NCBI GenBank assembly: GCA_035771165.1
Contig: JAWNZC010000106.1
Location: 1,683,501 to 1,747,500 of the forward strand
Direction: 5' to 3'
Source: Paragorgia papillata
Taxonomy: Eukaryota > Cnidaria > Anthozoa > Scleralcyonacea > Coralliidae
Length of the DNA: 64,000 nucleotides
The notes under the pieces were generated by a model. The model was not told the DNA's origin. It saw nothing but the letters and a program-made list of their open reading frames with translations, and did not search any database. A program made the position numbers and the translations under genes. Positions 1 to 11,673 of this stretch are shown here, one piece after another. Within the stretch, counting starts at the first letter, position 1. The number at the start of each line of letters is the position of its first letter.

Positions 1-1024
1 AGCGCCTCTTCATATTTATTATTGAAATTTACGATATATAACCGAGTTTTTTCTTTAATATTACATTGTTAAGTTCATATTTTCTTTACTTTTCTTAACA
101 CGTTTATTTTATAACGTTTCACGACATTTGTGATGGGTTTGGAAGGGTTTCATTAAAAAAACCCATTTGTGTTGACTAGTTGTGACAGATCAAAAACATT
201 TACATTAATTTTGCCACATAGAACTAATGTTATGAGTTAATAGCCGGTCAGTTTCCGTATCATACGATGAAGAAACAAAATATTTATTTCGATAACAGTT
301 TATAAAACACTGTTGTAGGCCAAAAATATGTACAAACATTTGTTTACCTATACGAATTTCCAGCAAAATGGGAAAAGAAACTAAATCGTTGCAACGTTAA
401 GAATTAGATTCAAAGTCAGTTCAGCCCATTTTAATCTTGTCTCCTCAGCTTTGATACACAGACAATGCCGAAAATACTATAGTTTCAACTAAGTTCATGA
501 TATATATTAGCAATGAACTTTTGTCGAGTCAAAAAATAAATCAGCTAAGTTCTTTTGTTCAAACTTTTTCGCATTGTTTTTGACACAAGAAAAGTGTAAA
601 ATCATTCAAAGTAATTCATTTCAATAGCAACTTAAAGACATTGTCGTAGAGCAAAAAATATAGGAAATAACACTTGTTTACGTACCCCAATTTAATCCAA
701 TATAAAACAACAACATTCAAAACCAAATCCACAGTAATTTCATTTTTGTGAGCAGTCTTAGGTTGTGTTTAAGTCACCTTTGAGCCTTTACACACAGACG
801 ATGTTTACAAGCTTACGGAAGTAAACTTTAGGTCGATTTCAATCTGCTAAACAATCTTCACCTTAATTTTTAACTATTATACACATTTGTGTACAAAAAC
901 TATTCAAGAAAATTTAAAAAAAATTGCCTACATACGCTTTTATATTAACGATAATTGTAGTTATGTCTTCATGTCACTCTTTCGAAAAAAAATCGCCATT
1001 TTCGAAAACATTGTCTTGCAGTTC
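1..1024. other. AT-rich flank, no gene seen
   Basis: This stretch is AT-rich and has stop codons in all frames. I see no convincing coding exon, RNA gene or bounded transposon. It lies upstream of the first recognised SLC43-type exon and may be promoter, 5-prime UTR intron or intergenic DNA. Confidence 0.5.
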
Positions 1025-1352
1025 TGGTTACCCCCAACGTAGGGGGGAGTTTTTTACCCCCACTATTAGTTACCCCTTACAAGGGCCAAAATGGGGGTAG
1101 ATTTTACCCCTAGATAATTTTACCCCCCTATATTTTTACCCCTTATTCAGGGCTAAATTTTACATTTTTACCCCGAGATGGGTAAAAAATTTGCTCCAAC
1201 AAATTACCCCCGTAAAAGGGGTAATTCTGCGCGACAAAAAGAAGAATTGCCCTTATTTAAGGGGTAATTACTACCCCTTTATCATTCACCCCCCCAAAAA
1301 TAGCACTTTTACCCCCAAAATGGGGTAAATTTTGCCCCTTGAAATTTACAGT
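1025..1352. repeat. Irregular ACCCC-rich repeat block
   Basis: Clusters of TTACCCC, TTTTACCCC and their complements recur at irregular spacing on both strands for about 330 bases. The block ends in a segment reading GAAATTTACAGTGTAG. The mixture of direct and inverted copies suggests a decayed foldback or MITE rather than a simple microsatellite. It ends about 50 bases before the first SLC43 exon. Confidence 0.5.
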
Positions 1353-1402
1353 GTAGTGATACCAAATAGTTACACTTCAGCCAGCTCATCGTATGTGTTG
1401 TG

Positions 1403-1722
1403 ATGGCTACCTTCAACAGCATCTATCAGTATCGTCACGCCGTAGTTTTCTGGGGGATTTTGGAAATCATGTTGTTCAGTGCCATTGTGTATGGTTGGTC
1501 GTCGTTGGTCTTCGTATTCAAGGAAGAGTCGTATTTTGCGGATTTATGCTCAGCTGATCCAGTTCCCGCCAACACTACGAGACTAAATGAAAATTGTGCA
1601 GCCCAGGATGATCTACTTAATTTGGCTTTTACCATTGGCGTTTTCACCTTTCAATCGTTTGGTATAATTGCTGGAACGCTCTTAGATTACTGAGGCATAA
1701 GAGTGACGAGACTGATCGCTAG
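1403..1722 (+). CDS. SLC43-family transporter, exon 1 (N-terminus, in-frame TGA)
   Basis: This is the first coding exon of a solute carrier 43 (major facilitator) membrane transporter. The family includes large neutral amino acid and purine base transporters. The ATG at 1403 gives a short N-terminus, a hydrophobic first helix and then the family pattern YGWSSLVFVFKEESYFADLC, with a later C-A-A-Q-D-D motif and a second hydrophobic segment FTIGVFTFQSFGIIAGTLLDY. The exon ends at 1722 before donor GTGAGT, leaving two bases of a codon. The codon at 1691-1693 is TGA, at a position where family members usually carry an aromatic residue, and the reading continues in frame as GIRVTRLIA up to the donor. 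This is therefore a nonsense mutation, a null allele or a sequencing error. Assignment to the family is firm. The exact paralogue is not, although SLC43A3-like fits best. Confidence 0.85.
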
Positions 1723-1774
1723 GTGAGTATTAAATGTTTCTATATTGTGCAGCGAAAACTTAGAAATTCTGGAA

Positions 1775-2400
1775 ACTGTCTGTTTATATGGAGCCGAGTT
1801 ACCCGCTCAGCCGAGTTATCCGGTTTGCCGGGATAAACATTCACGTTCTGTTGATATGAAAGCGAATGACCTGGCAAGTTTAAATATTAATTTGAGATGA
1901 TTACATCAACGAAAGTGTCATAAAGCAACGAATATATAAAATTCATCCCGCTATGCCGAGTTACCCAAGGAAAAGTGTTTATATGGGGAAATGTTTATCC
2001 CGTCTTGCCGGTAGGCCGTACCGGAGTTCTTGCCAGGGCTAGTTTATATACCCGTCTGTCTTAGGGGGTGTTTATATGGAGGAGGGCTAGCCCTCTTTGC
2101 GAGATCCTGCCTCTCAGCGTGATTCCTTGTTAAAATTTGTTTGCGTTTACATGACAAGAGGGCCTAGTCCTCCTAGGCGAGATCTCGCTATTGACAACCC
2201 GGGATCTCGCCTAGGAGGGCTGGAAATTTCCCATGTAAACGCACTCAAGAGGGCTGGTGTCACAGCGGATTTGGACCCCCCAGTAGATTTGGACCCCCGG
2301 TCCATATCTCCTAGTAGATTTGGACCGGGGGTCCGAATTTAGGGGGGTCCAAATTAACTGGGACACTGGCCCTCTTAGGAGGGCTAGCAAATCGAAGCTC
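1775..2400. repeat. MITE cluster with TGTTTATATGGAG ends
   Basis: Two units begin with TGTTTATATGGAG (about 1780 and 2068). They contain GC-rich inverted motifs such as GGAGGGCTAGCCCTC, CCGAGTTACCCG and GGCGAGATCTCGC, and the second closes with an inverted GAGGGCTAGC. The pattern fits short palindromic non-autonomous DNA elements. Related starts occur at about 13714 and 16125. Confidence 0.55.
2254..2369. repeat. Nested foldback MITE (GGATTTGGACCCCCC type)
   Basis: A roughly 116-base palindromic element sits inside the preceding MITE. The left end, GGTGTCACAGCGGATTTGG, is the inverted match of the right end, where CCAAATTAACTGGGACAC is read in reverse complement. The centre carries two more inverted GGTCC motifs. 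No clear target duplication was identified. Confidence 0.55.
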
Positions 2401-2899
2401 AGTATACACGGTAAAGTTTGCCTTTACTAATATTTTTTGCATTTTTCAAAGGCATTGGATATCTGCCTGGCTGCCACGGCTATATTCATTTTATGGCATT
2501 TCAAATTCATTTAGAATAGCAAAAACAAATTTCGTCTCAAAATCTGAAGTGTTAAAACTGTTTTCACCTGAAAAAATTGTTTTCATGCAGTCTTTTATAT
2601 CTGTAATATTTCAACATGCAGCACTCGGCAGCATTTATATGTTTAACAGACGAAAAATTGCTCCATCACCGATTTTTATGCTAAGTTATAAACAAGCTAC
2701 GCGAGTAGTATAGGGAAGAGGTGTTCTGAGACGGGTGGTGCGGGTGGTGCAAAGAGCACCACCCATGACATCGCTATTTATGGTCTTATATTAATTTAAA
2801 CATCTCGCGTGACGAACTAAACAGAAATTAGTAGACACAATAAATATTTTTTGTCTTAAACCTTGTTTGGAGGAATATAGAAGGTTTTGAACAGTCAAA

Positions 2900-3688
2900 A
2901 TGGCTGAATCGACTGAGATAACTACTCTGGTGAAACTTGAATATTATTTGAATAATATGGAGACTTTGAATATCATATTAGTTAGAACCTAAATGATCAA
3001 ACAGTCTTTTAAACGTTTGGCACGGATGAGAACGATGGTGATCAATGGACAAGGATCAGAGAGCCTTGTGAAGTATTGAATGAAGATGATCAGTGGTTGA
3101 CTTACGCAGGCCAAGCGATTTCAATGATCGATTGTGAAGATATTTGGTGGAGAATTGTAGAAGCTTGCATGATTTCAAAGTACCCCGAGCCTTCCAACGC
3201 GTACAGACATTATTTTGATATGTTCTAAGGATTTGGGGTGAAGGAAAATTCGAGTGTAGAATATATACATTTTAAGACCAAACCGGGACCAGTTGCGAAA
3301 AATGCAACTACACAGGCCTTCCGGCAGGAATTGAACCCACGACCTTGCGATTCTAGTGCAATGCTCTGACCACTGAGTCACGGAGGGCGTTGCCGAGAGC
3401 TTGATCGAGAGTTCTGTATATATAATAAGGTGGTAATGCCAGGAGAGAAGAATTGGGATATTATAAGTAATATTGGGCATTTCACTCGATTACATAACAT
3501 GTTCTAAGGATTAGGGGTGAAGGAAAATTCGAGTGTAGAATATATACATTATATTTGATAGCCTGTTTAATATGACTTGGTTTGCGTGGTCGGAGATGTT
3601 TTGTGAAACTCAAAGAACTATAAGCATTTTTAATTTAATGGACTATGTTATGTGTGTCTGTAAACTAAAGTATGAAACAAAGTATTGA
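2900..3688 (+). pseudogene. Small gene embedded in the terminal repeat, unknown function, SINE-interrupted
   Basis: Two reading frames follow one another. The first runs from ATG 2900 to a stop at 2990-2992 (30 residues, starting MAESTEITTLVKLEYYLNN). A second frame opens at 3013, is acidic and tryptophan-rich (for example DQWLTYAGQAISMIDCEDIW), is cut at 3220 by a SINE and resumes after 3559 to a stop at 3686-3688. An AATAAA follows at about 3831. The inverted copy at 9.7-10.1 kb keeps most of the second frame but has indels and stops. I cannot assign a family. The position inside a terminal repeat parallels the Bcl-2-like gene of the intact Polinton, but I see no convincing sequence similarity between them. 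Confidence 0.4.
3221..3545 (-). mobile_element. tRNA-derived SINE (dimer-like) with 14-15 bp target duplication
   Basis: Read on the minus strand, 3388-3321 is tRNA-like, with CTCAGTGGTCAGAGCATTG as an A-box region and GGGTTCAATTCC as a B-box. The body motif GAAGGAAAATTCGAGTGTAG occurs twice (about 3240 and 3520), so the insert is composite. It is flanked by ACATTATTTTGATA (3207-3220) and ACATTATATTTGATA (3546-3560). The opposite arm at about 9745-9765 shows the empty site. Related copies lie near 16.4, 40.1 and 62.6 kb. Confidence 0.8.
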
Positions 3689-4199
3689 GACATATTGCAT
3701 GATCCTTTGTTTGTTCAAGGCGAAGACCATTGAAGCATTTATGAATAACTTAGAATGCGATCGTTCTTCAACGTTTGAAATGTCTTGATATATAGAACTT
3801 TCGTCGACATGTAACAATTATATAATGCTGAAATAAAAGTTTTAAAATGTGATGGCTAGTTTCACTGATCTTGGTAAATTGGTGTAAGGGGATATTAATC
3901 CCAGGTGTATAAACACTCGGCTTAGGAATGATATACTATATAGGATTGCAAAATTCCCTTTGCGTAATAATTACTTAGAATATGATTTTCGTAACACCGC
4001 GAAATTATCGCTTTTATAAACTGTTCTTAGTGAAATAAGGTGCTTCGCCTCATTTATCGGTTTATAAACTCTATAGGAGCTGAATTGTGGTTACAAGAAA
4101 TAATTAGCCGCCTACTGCAGCGAGTGGCCTTGTGAGATTAACACCCAAATTCATATTATAAAAGTGAGCCTGTCAACTGAAGTAATAAAACAAACTTGA

Positions 4200-4742
4200 A
4201 ATTTTCAAATTGTACAAACTTTCAAACTTCTGGGAGTGATAATATCATCGAATCTCACCTGGAACGCGCATGTTGATTACATTTGCACCAAGGCAAGTAA
4301 GCGTCTTTACGCTCTAAGGATCCTTAAACGGTCTGGTGCCCCAGCCAAGGATTTGATAACTGTCTTTTGTGCATTTATTCCTCCAGTTTTGGAATATGCT
4401 TCACCTGTATGGCACTTTTCTCTACCACAATTCCTCGCTGACCAAATTGAGACTATACAAAAACGTGCATTGAAGATCGCTTTCCCCACGTCCTCTTATG
4501 CAGCCTCATTAGAGAATGTTGGCCTTTTTACACTTTACCAGCGAAGAGAAAATCAGTGCTTGTCATTTTATAAGAACATCCATCAACATTCAGACGACAA
4601 GTTAAAAAAGCTTCTTCCCAGTGTTATATCTCACAAATACTGTTTAAGAAACATACGCACTTATCTTCTGTACAAGTGCAAAACGGAACGATACAAGAAT
4701 AGTTTTATCCCAAAGTGTGTTAGCAAATGGGACCGACCATAA
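4200..4742 (+). pseudogene. Non-LTR retrotransposon reverse transcriptase, C-terminal fragment
   Basis: The translation from about 4200 (FKLLGVIISSNLTWNAHVDY) to a stop at 4740-4742 has the typical region after the catalytic palm of LINE reverse transcriptases. It includes the TKASKRLYALRILKRSG and PVLEYASPVWHFSLP patterns and IETIQKRALKI. No catalytic YADD region is present, because the copy is 5-prime truncated as LINEs usually are. It is followed by a short 3-prime region with AATAAAATCTATC that leads into the ATCT microsatellite, so the repeat is probably the retrotransposon tail. CR1/L2-like is likely but not certain. Confidence 0.75.
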
Positions 4743-4895
4743 CCATAATTTTGGATTCTATATCATTATTGTACAGCGTTTATAGCTAGTAGTTTTAGGT
4801 TTAACATATTGTACTATAACTACTATTTTAATATCAACACTGTAATATCACGTTTTTTTGAATTCTTTTGAATTTACAAAGTGGTAATTAATAAA

Positions 4896-6200
<1,305 letters not shown>

Positions 6201-6349
6201 AATAATACCGTGACGTTAAATTTCCGTTTTATCATGAATGTGTCTGTAGTGAAAGAAGATGCTTTGCGTCATTTATCGGTTTGTAAACGCTATAGGAGCT
6301 GAATTGTAGGTACAAGAGATAGTCGCCCACACGAGTGATCATGTGACGG

Positions 6350-7611
6350 GGTAATCGAAAAAAATGGCACCGGAAAGAATGGCACCGGAAGAAATGGCAC
6401 CGGAAGAAATGGCACCGGAAAAAATGGCACCGGAAAAAATGGCACCGGAAAAAATGGCACCGGAAAAAATGGCACCGGAAAAAATGGCACCACAACTTTG
6501 ACTAATACGGAAAAAATGGCACCACAAAGGTTACACTTTCTCTGTTCCGCTGACAAGTTTCGGTGATGCTTTTTAACATGTTACTGACTCATTCGCAGGG
6601 TTAGACAACGACACCCGTGCTTTTCTTCCACGTACAGATTCCATAAAACGAACTCTATGAAATCATCGCCGTGCTAATTTCCCGACTGATCCTATGTCCC
6701 TTGAAGATCTCATAATTGAGGGTCCATGGGCAGAAACTGCAGGAGAAAATCCTGAGAATTTGGGCTCTCCAATCTCTACCGTGAGAACGAAGAGTTCCGC
6801 GTGCATTGCGGTATGCTTGATGCGCTTGCACTTCTTCCAACTGAAGATGTGTGCCAAGGGATGGCTTACGTGCGGGATAGTTTTCCAGATGAAGGAGAGG
6901 CGCTGGTCCAGTACTTTGACGCTACATATGTAACCGGATCTTTCAGACGTGTTCAACAGCCAAATCGCCCACTTATTCTTCGTCGAATTCCTCCACGATT
7001 CTCTCCATCCCTCTGGAATGTGCACGATGCGACGGTCAATGGTAATCCACGCACCAACAACCAATGCGAAGGCTGGAACAACAAGTTTCAGCACCTTGTT
7101 GGACAGAAGCATCCATCAGTGTGGCGGTTGATCAACTGCCTGAAAGACGAACATTCATGTGTATCGGCTCTGGTTCTTCAAGATGAAATAGGTAATCCAC
7201 CAAGGAAGAGAACTAAACGCGCCTACCGTGATCTTCAGGAAAGATTGCAAAATCTCTGCATCGCCTACGCCGAAGGCCAAAAATCTTTACAAGAGTTTTT
7301 ACGAGGTGCTGCGAGGAACATTCGCCTTGGTGATTTATAGTTGCTATCTAAATACATATACATGGATATTTTAAAGTAGTTTAGTGTTGTTAGAAGATCT
7401 TTTACGTGGTAATTAGTGAATTAAAGTACGCAACTTTGCAGCAAATTATCGATTTATTTGTCTATTTCGTATCTTGGGTTTTCAAAGCATTTTTCAGGTG
7501 TCATTTTTTCCGTATTAGTCAACTTTATGGTGACATTTTTTCCGGTGACATTTTTTCCGTATTAGTCAACTTCGTGGTGCCATTTTTTCCGGTGCAATTT
7601 CTTCCGCAATT
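6350..7611 (+). mobile_element. MULE (Mutator-like) DNA transposon, decayed
   Basis: A 1,262-base element is flanked by perfect 10-base repeats CATGTGACGG (6340-6349 and 7612-7621), consistent with the 9-10 bp duplications of Mutator-like elements. Both ends consist of inverted arrays of a 15-base unit built on AAAAAATGGCACCGG. About nine units are present at 6359-6495, with the reverse complement at 7495-7607. It encodes the C-terminal part of a MULE transposase. It is inserted beside a short third copy of the outer element's inner repeat end. Confidence 0.8.
6796..7340 (+). pseudogene. MULE transposase, C-terminal remnant
   Basis: The product would cut and paste the Mutator-like element. 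The frame carries the conserved tail of metazoan MULE transposases: LALLPTEDVCQGMAYVRDSF, FPDEGEALVQYFDATYVTG, then PPRFSPSLWNVHDATVNG and NPRTNNQCEGWNNKFQ, and a basic C-terminus with RKRTKRAYRD. The catalytic DDE core and any zinc finger are absent, and an upstream frame (about 6694-6800) is offset, so this copy cannot be functional. It lies between the two arrays of 15-base subterminal repeats that bound the element. Confidence 0.8.
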
Positions 7612-7621
7612 CATGTGACGG

Positions 7622-7836
7622 TGTTTTGTTGCCAGAGTAACACAAGTAGAATCTAAATTTATTCGGAACATAGTTAATATAGCCCACATGTTCGGACTAA
7701 CGAATTCATAATCTTTTATGTCAACAAGGGTTTTCTTGTGCTAACAATGATGGTGCAATATATATTTTTGCATAGTAAAAGAAATGTGCAGTGTAATCAC
7801 GGAAATTAATCAGCGTAAATCTCAGAAATTATTGCA
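7622..7836. other. Short AT-rich spacer
   Basis: Nothing recognisable is seen between the MULE target duplication and the start of the LINE remnant. It is probably residual interior of the 2.7-10.4 kb element. Confidence 0.4.
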
Positions 7837-9213
7837 GAGAATCGAAAGAATCTAGAGTTGAGAGCAAAGATTGGATCCAACAAATGGACTGTCCCAGAGA
7901 AATAACACCCCTAGAGTTATATTAAACGAAAAATTTATAGATGAACTTAATGTATATTTTGGTGAGCTATGCCAGGACTTACATGATATTACAGTTGCAC
8001 CGCCACAGTTAAATGACCACCAAGTTTTCAAAGCACTATCTTCCATAAAGCGTACTGCTACTGGACCTGATCAGCTTCCATACTGGTTGTAGAAAGACTT
8101 TCAGATATCCTTACTCCAGTTGTAGCAAAAGTCTGGAATTTGTCACTAGCCACCTCAACATGGCCAATCCAATGGAAAACTGCAAATATAAATCCGACAC
8201 CGAAAGTGGATCTCCCAAAAGAGAAGACAAATTTTTGAGGAATAAATATCACGCCGGTAATTGCTAGTACTTTCGAAAGAGCTGTCTATCACAATCTCTC
8301 TCAGGAAGCTTTTGAACAACAATTAAGTGAAACACAATTTTCTCAGTATCGAAAAGGAGGTAGCTGCGTTGACACGTTACTCAAGGTCTAACACTTCTCA
8401 CTGAAAGCTCTTGATGACTGTAATAGTAGAGCTGTAAGACTATTTGAGATGGACTTCTCAAAGGCGTTTGACAGTGTCAGACACAAATTGTTAGGAGACA
8501 AATTAAAGACTACACCACTCAACCCGCACATTGTCAATTGGTATTTGAACTTTCTGAAAGACAGAAAGCAAAGGGTAGTGCATGATGGCAAAGTCTGCGA
8601 GTGGATTTCAGTAAATAAGGGAACAACACAGGGAAGCGTTAGTGAACCCCACTTATTCAATGTGTTCCTCAACGATTTGAACATTCAGGAACAAAATAAG
8701 GCAGCATTGGATAAATACGCTGACGACTCAACGATTCAAGTAGCAGTATGGAAAAACTACACAGATGAATCATATATCTTTGTAGACCAATTCACGAGAT
8801 GGACAGAAAGGAACAATATGTCATGTAATTCATCGAAATGCAAGGAACTTGTGCCAAGAAAATCCGGACATGATGAGACGATATTCAACCCTCCTCCTAT
8901 TATAAATATTGAACAATGTAATAAGCTCAAAATCCTAGGTATAACGTTCCAGTCAAATGGCAAGTTTACTGAACACGTTAAGGCCAAACTTTATGAGGCT
9001 AATAAATGCTTGTATATATTGAGATCGTTGAGGAAGGAAGGCCTTAGTCAGGATGAAATCGACACTCTCTTCAAGGCTCTAGGTACTATCCAAAATATCG
9101 TATGGTCTCTCGGTATATGGTATATTTCTTTCTTCTTCTTCTTCTTTTATGGATCTTCGGATTTAAATACAGTTCAACGTTTTTTAACCAGATGTTTTAA
9201 AAGATGTTTGTAA
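7837..9213 (+). pseudogene. Non-LTR retrotransposon reverse transcriptase, decayed
   Basis: This is a second LINE, independent of the fragment at 4.2 kb. The N-terminal finger region reads [20 protein letters not shown] (about 8026-8085). After stops and frame changes between 8090 and 8440, the palm is open with motif A as DFSKAFDSVRHKLL (8450s), a PQG-like GTTQGSVSEPHLFN, and the catalytic YADD in DKYADDSTIQV. The connection domain follows with LKILGITFQSNGKFTEH. Near 9110-9150 the frame contains a CTT/TTC tract, then rejoins LINE-like sequence (DLNTVQRFLTRCFKR) before abutting the right inverted repeat at about 9212. Multiple stops upstream make it a pseudogene. Confidence 0.85.
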
Positions 9214-10375
9214 CCACAATTCAGCTCCTATAGAGTTTATAAACCGATAAATGAGGCGAAGCACCTTATTTCACTAAGAACAGTTTATAAAAGCGATAAT
9301 TTCGCGGTGTTACGAAAATCATATTCTAAGTAATTATTACGCAAAGGGAATTTTGCAATCCTATATAGTATATCATTCCTAAGCCGAGTGTTTATACACC
9401 TGGGATTAATATCCCCTTACACCAATTTACCAAGATCAGTGAAACTAGCCATCACATTTTAAAACTTTTATTTCAGCATTATATAATTGTTACATGTCGA
9501 CGAAAGTTCTATATATCAAGACATTTCAAACGTTGAAGAACGATCGTATTCTAAGTTATTCACAAATGCTTCAATGGTCTTCGCCTTGAACAAACAAAGG
9601 ATCATGCAATATGTCTCAATACTTTGTTTCATACTTTAGTTTACAGACACACATAACATAGTCCATTAAATTAACAATGCTTATAGTTCTTTGAGTTTAA
9701 CAAAACATCTCCGACCACGCAAACCAAGTCATATTAAACAGGCTATCAAAATAATGTCTATTACGCGTTGGAAGGCTCGGGGTACTTAAAAATCATGCAA
9801 GCTTCTACAATTCCCCTCCAAATATCTTCACAATCGATCATTGAAATCGCTTGGCCTGCGTAAGTCAACCACTGATCATATTCATTCAATATTTCACAAA
9901 GCTCTCTCATCCTTGTCCATTGACCACCATCGTTCTCATCCGTGCCAAACGTTTAAAAGACTGTTTGATCATTTAGGTTCTAACTAATATGATATTCAAA
10001 GTCTCTATATTATTCAAATAATATTCAAGTTTCACCAGAGTAGTTATCTCAGCCGATTCAGCCATTTTGACTGTTCAAAACCTTCTATATTCCTCCAAAC
10101 AAGGCTTAAGCCTGGTTTCCATATAGCCGTAAGAGTCAGTGGCATGTCTGCGGCAAGGGGCAATGGTCCAATCGCATACAGCTTTTTATTGCTGGCTAAT
10201 TCAACACTGTCTATGATTGGACCATCGCCCCTTGCCGCAGCCACGCCGCCGGCTCTTACGGCTATATGGAAACCAGGCTTTAAGACAAAAAATATTTATT
10301 GTGTCTACTAATTTCTGTTTAGTTCGTCACGCGAGATGCATAAATTAATATAAGACCATAAATAGCGATACTACT
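9212..10375. repeat. Right terminal inverted repeat of the 2.7-10.4 kb element
   Basis: This arm is the reverse complement of the left arm (2704-4095). It lacks the SINE present there, so it preserves that empty site, and it has gained the TTAA-flanked MITE at 10110-10279. The embedded gene copy on the minus strand has extra stops compared with the left arm. Confidence 0.85.
10110..10279. mobile_element. TTAA-target MITE with 26 bp perfect inverted ends
   Basis: The 170-base element begins GCCTGGTTTCCATATAGCCG and ends in its reverse complement, CGGCTATATGGAAACCAGGC. TTAA lies on each side (10106-10109 and 10280-10283). The left arm of the outer element shows the uninterrupted site. TTAA duplication fits piggyBac- or Kolobok-type transposition. 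Confidence 0.85.
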
Positions 10376-10381
10376 TACGCT

Positions 10382-10895
10382 AAGTTTTACAAGTGGTTTT
10401 ACCAAAGGGACATATTTAAAAGGAGATAAGATGGCAGCCAACAACGGGGCACAGGCAAGCGAAAACATAACGGATACGTTACGTTTAAAATACTTAAAGG
10501 ACACACGAAATCGAAAACAAAATTACTGTAACAGTGGCAGGGAAACTCGAACAGCATTGCTACTAAATGTTCGTGATTTAATACTGAAAGCGGCCGGTCT
10601 ATAGTTTTACCGTAAGCTTAACCTTTTCAGCCTTTTCCTTCGTTGGCTTTTTCCTCTATCGAGTTTCGGTGTGACGGGTTTTCTTCTACTAAGGATGTTG
10701 TTCTGCTTTATACGTAGACGTTGATTTGTTTCTGTTCTTTCAAAAGTGACATACGTTCCCCAAAAAGTCCTTTCTCAAGTCTTTTTGAATAAATTAAGTT
10801 GTTAGTTCAAATCTATTTGTCAAGAACTATATTGTCCCCAGTGCCCCACAATCTTAACCGCGTTTCGTCCGTCCACATGCTCATATATATATATA

Positions 10896-10986
<91 letters not shown>

Positions 10987-11110
10987 ATATTCAGATCACA
11001 GAAATTCGTTCGCAAATCACGTTTGTCCACGCGTGTAAAATGACTCCACGCGTGTCGAGATTAGCACGTGCACCCTCACCAGGCTCTGGGCCTTCGGCCC
11101 TACGCCCGGG
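10382..11110. repeat. Dispersed repeat, copy 1 (right part)
   Basis: This segment matches the tandem neighbour at 11275-11673 plus 13423-13703 along its length. Shared motifs include ATACGTAGACGTTG, TCTTTCAAAAGTGA and CACGCGTGTAAAATGACTC. The left part of the same copy is at about 2480-2697, so the 7.7 kb element was inserted into it. No coding potential was recognised. Confidence 0.65.
10883..10987. repeat. (AAAT)n microsatellite
   Basis: A short TA run is followed by about 100 bases of perfect AAAT repeats inside repeat copy 1. The paired copy 2 has only a few AAAT units at about 13558-13580, so the array expanded in copy 1 or contracted in copy 2. Confidence 0.97.
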
Positions 11111-11114
11111 CTCG

Positions 11115-11673
11115 GGAACAAAAACAATTTTTCATTTCGAAATCTGAAGTGCTGAAACTGTTTTCACCTACATGTTAATAAATATTTCAACAGCATTTGT
11201 ACGTTTTACAGAAGAAAAATTGCTCCTTTTCCAAGTTTTATGCCAAATTATGGACAAGCTACGTTAAGTCACAAATGGTTTAACAATAAGAAATTATTTG
11301 AAAGAAGATATTAAGACGGCAGCCACAGATAAAAAATACAACAGGCAAGCAAACTGACAATGGATACGTCTAAAAATACTTTAAGGGACACACAAAAAAG
11401 AAAACAAAATTAACGGTGATAGGATGTGTAAACAGGGAAACTCGGACAGTTTTACTACGAAATGTTCGTGATTATTGAGAGCTGCTGCTCTATATTTTTA
11501 CCTTAAACTTAAACTTTTCGCCGGCCTTTATTTCTTCGTTGATTTTCAAGTTTTACTATTGCTTTTTCCTCCTTTAGAGTTTCGGTTTGACGGGTTTCCT
11601 TCTACTCAAGACGTTGTTTTGCTTTATACGTAGACGTTGGTTTGTTTTTGTTCTTTCAAAAGTGATATACGTT
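11115..11673. repeat. Dispersed repeat, copy 2 (left part)
   Basis: This is homologous to 2480-2697 joined to 10382-10755. At about 11265-11280 it shows the uninterrupted junction used to infer insertion of the 2.7-10.4 kb element. It is itself interrupted at 11674 by an hAT element and resumes at 13423. Confidence 0.65.

Larger units (their letters stand above)
2704..4095. repeat. Left terminal inverted repeat of the 2.7-10.4 kb element
   Basis: This arm matches the reverse complement of 9212-10375 over nearly its whole length. The differences are a 54-base insertion at about 2712-2765 and a SINE at 3221-3545. The inner end, reading CCTCATTTATCGGTTTATAA and then GGAGCTGAATTGTGG, recurs a third time in shortened form at about 6240-6310. 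Confidence 0.8.

Noticed and set aside
2451..2515. Possible missing second exon of the transporter (ALDICLAATAIFILWHF)
   Set aside because: The hydrophobic stretch looks tempting, but the acceptor phase does not match exon 1 and there is no suitable donor, so the missing exon is left unassigned.
3321..3388. Genuine tRNA gene on the minus strand
   Set aside because: The A- and B-box motifs are present, but the cloverleaf is degraded and the sequence is part of a dispersed SINE with a target duplication.
6232..6556. Repeated CHFFR / VPFFP frames on the minus strand
   Set aside because: These are translations of the 15-base MULE subterminal repeat.
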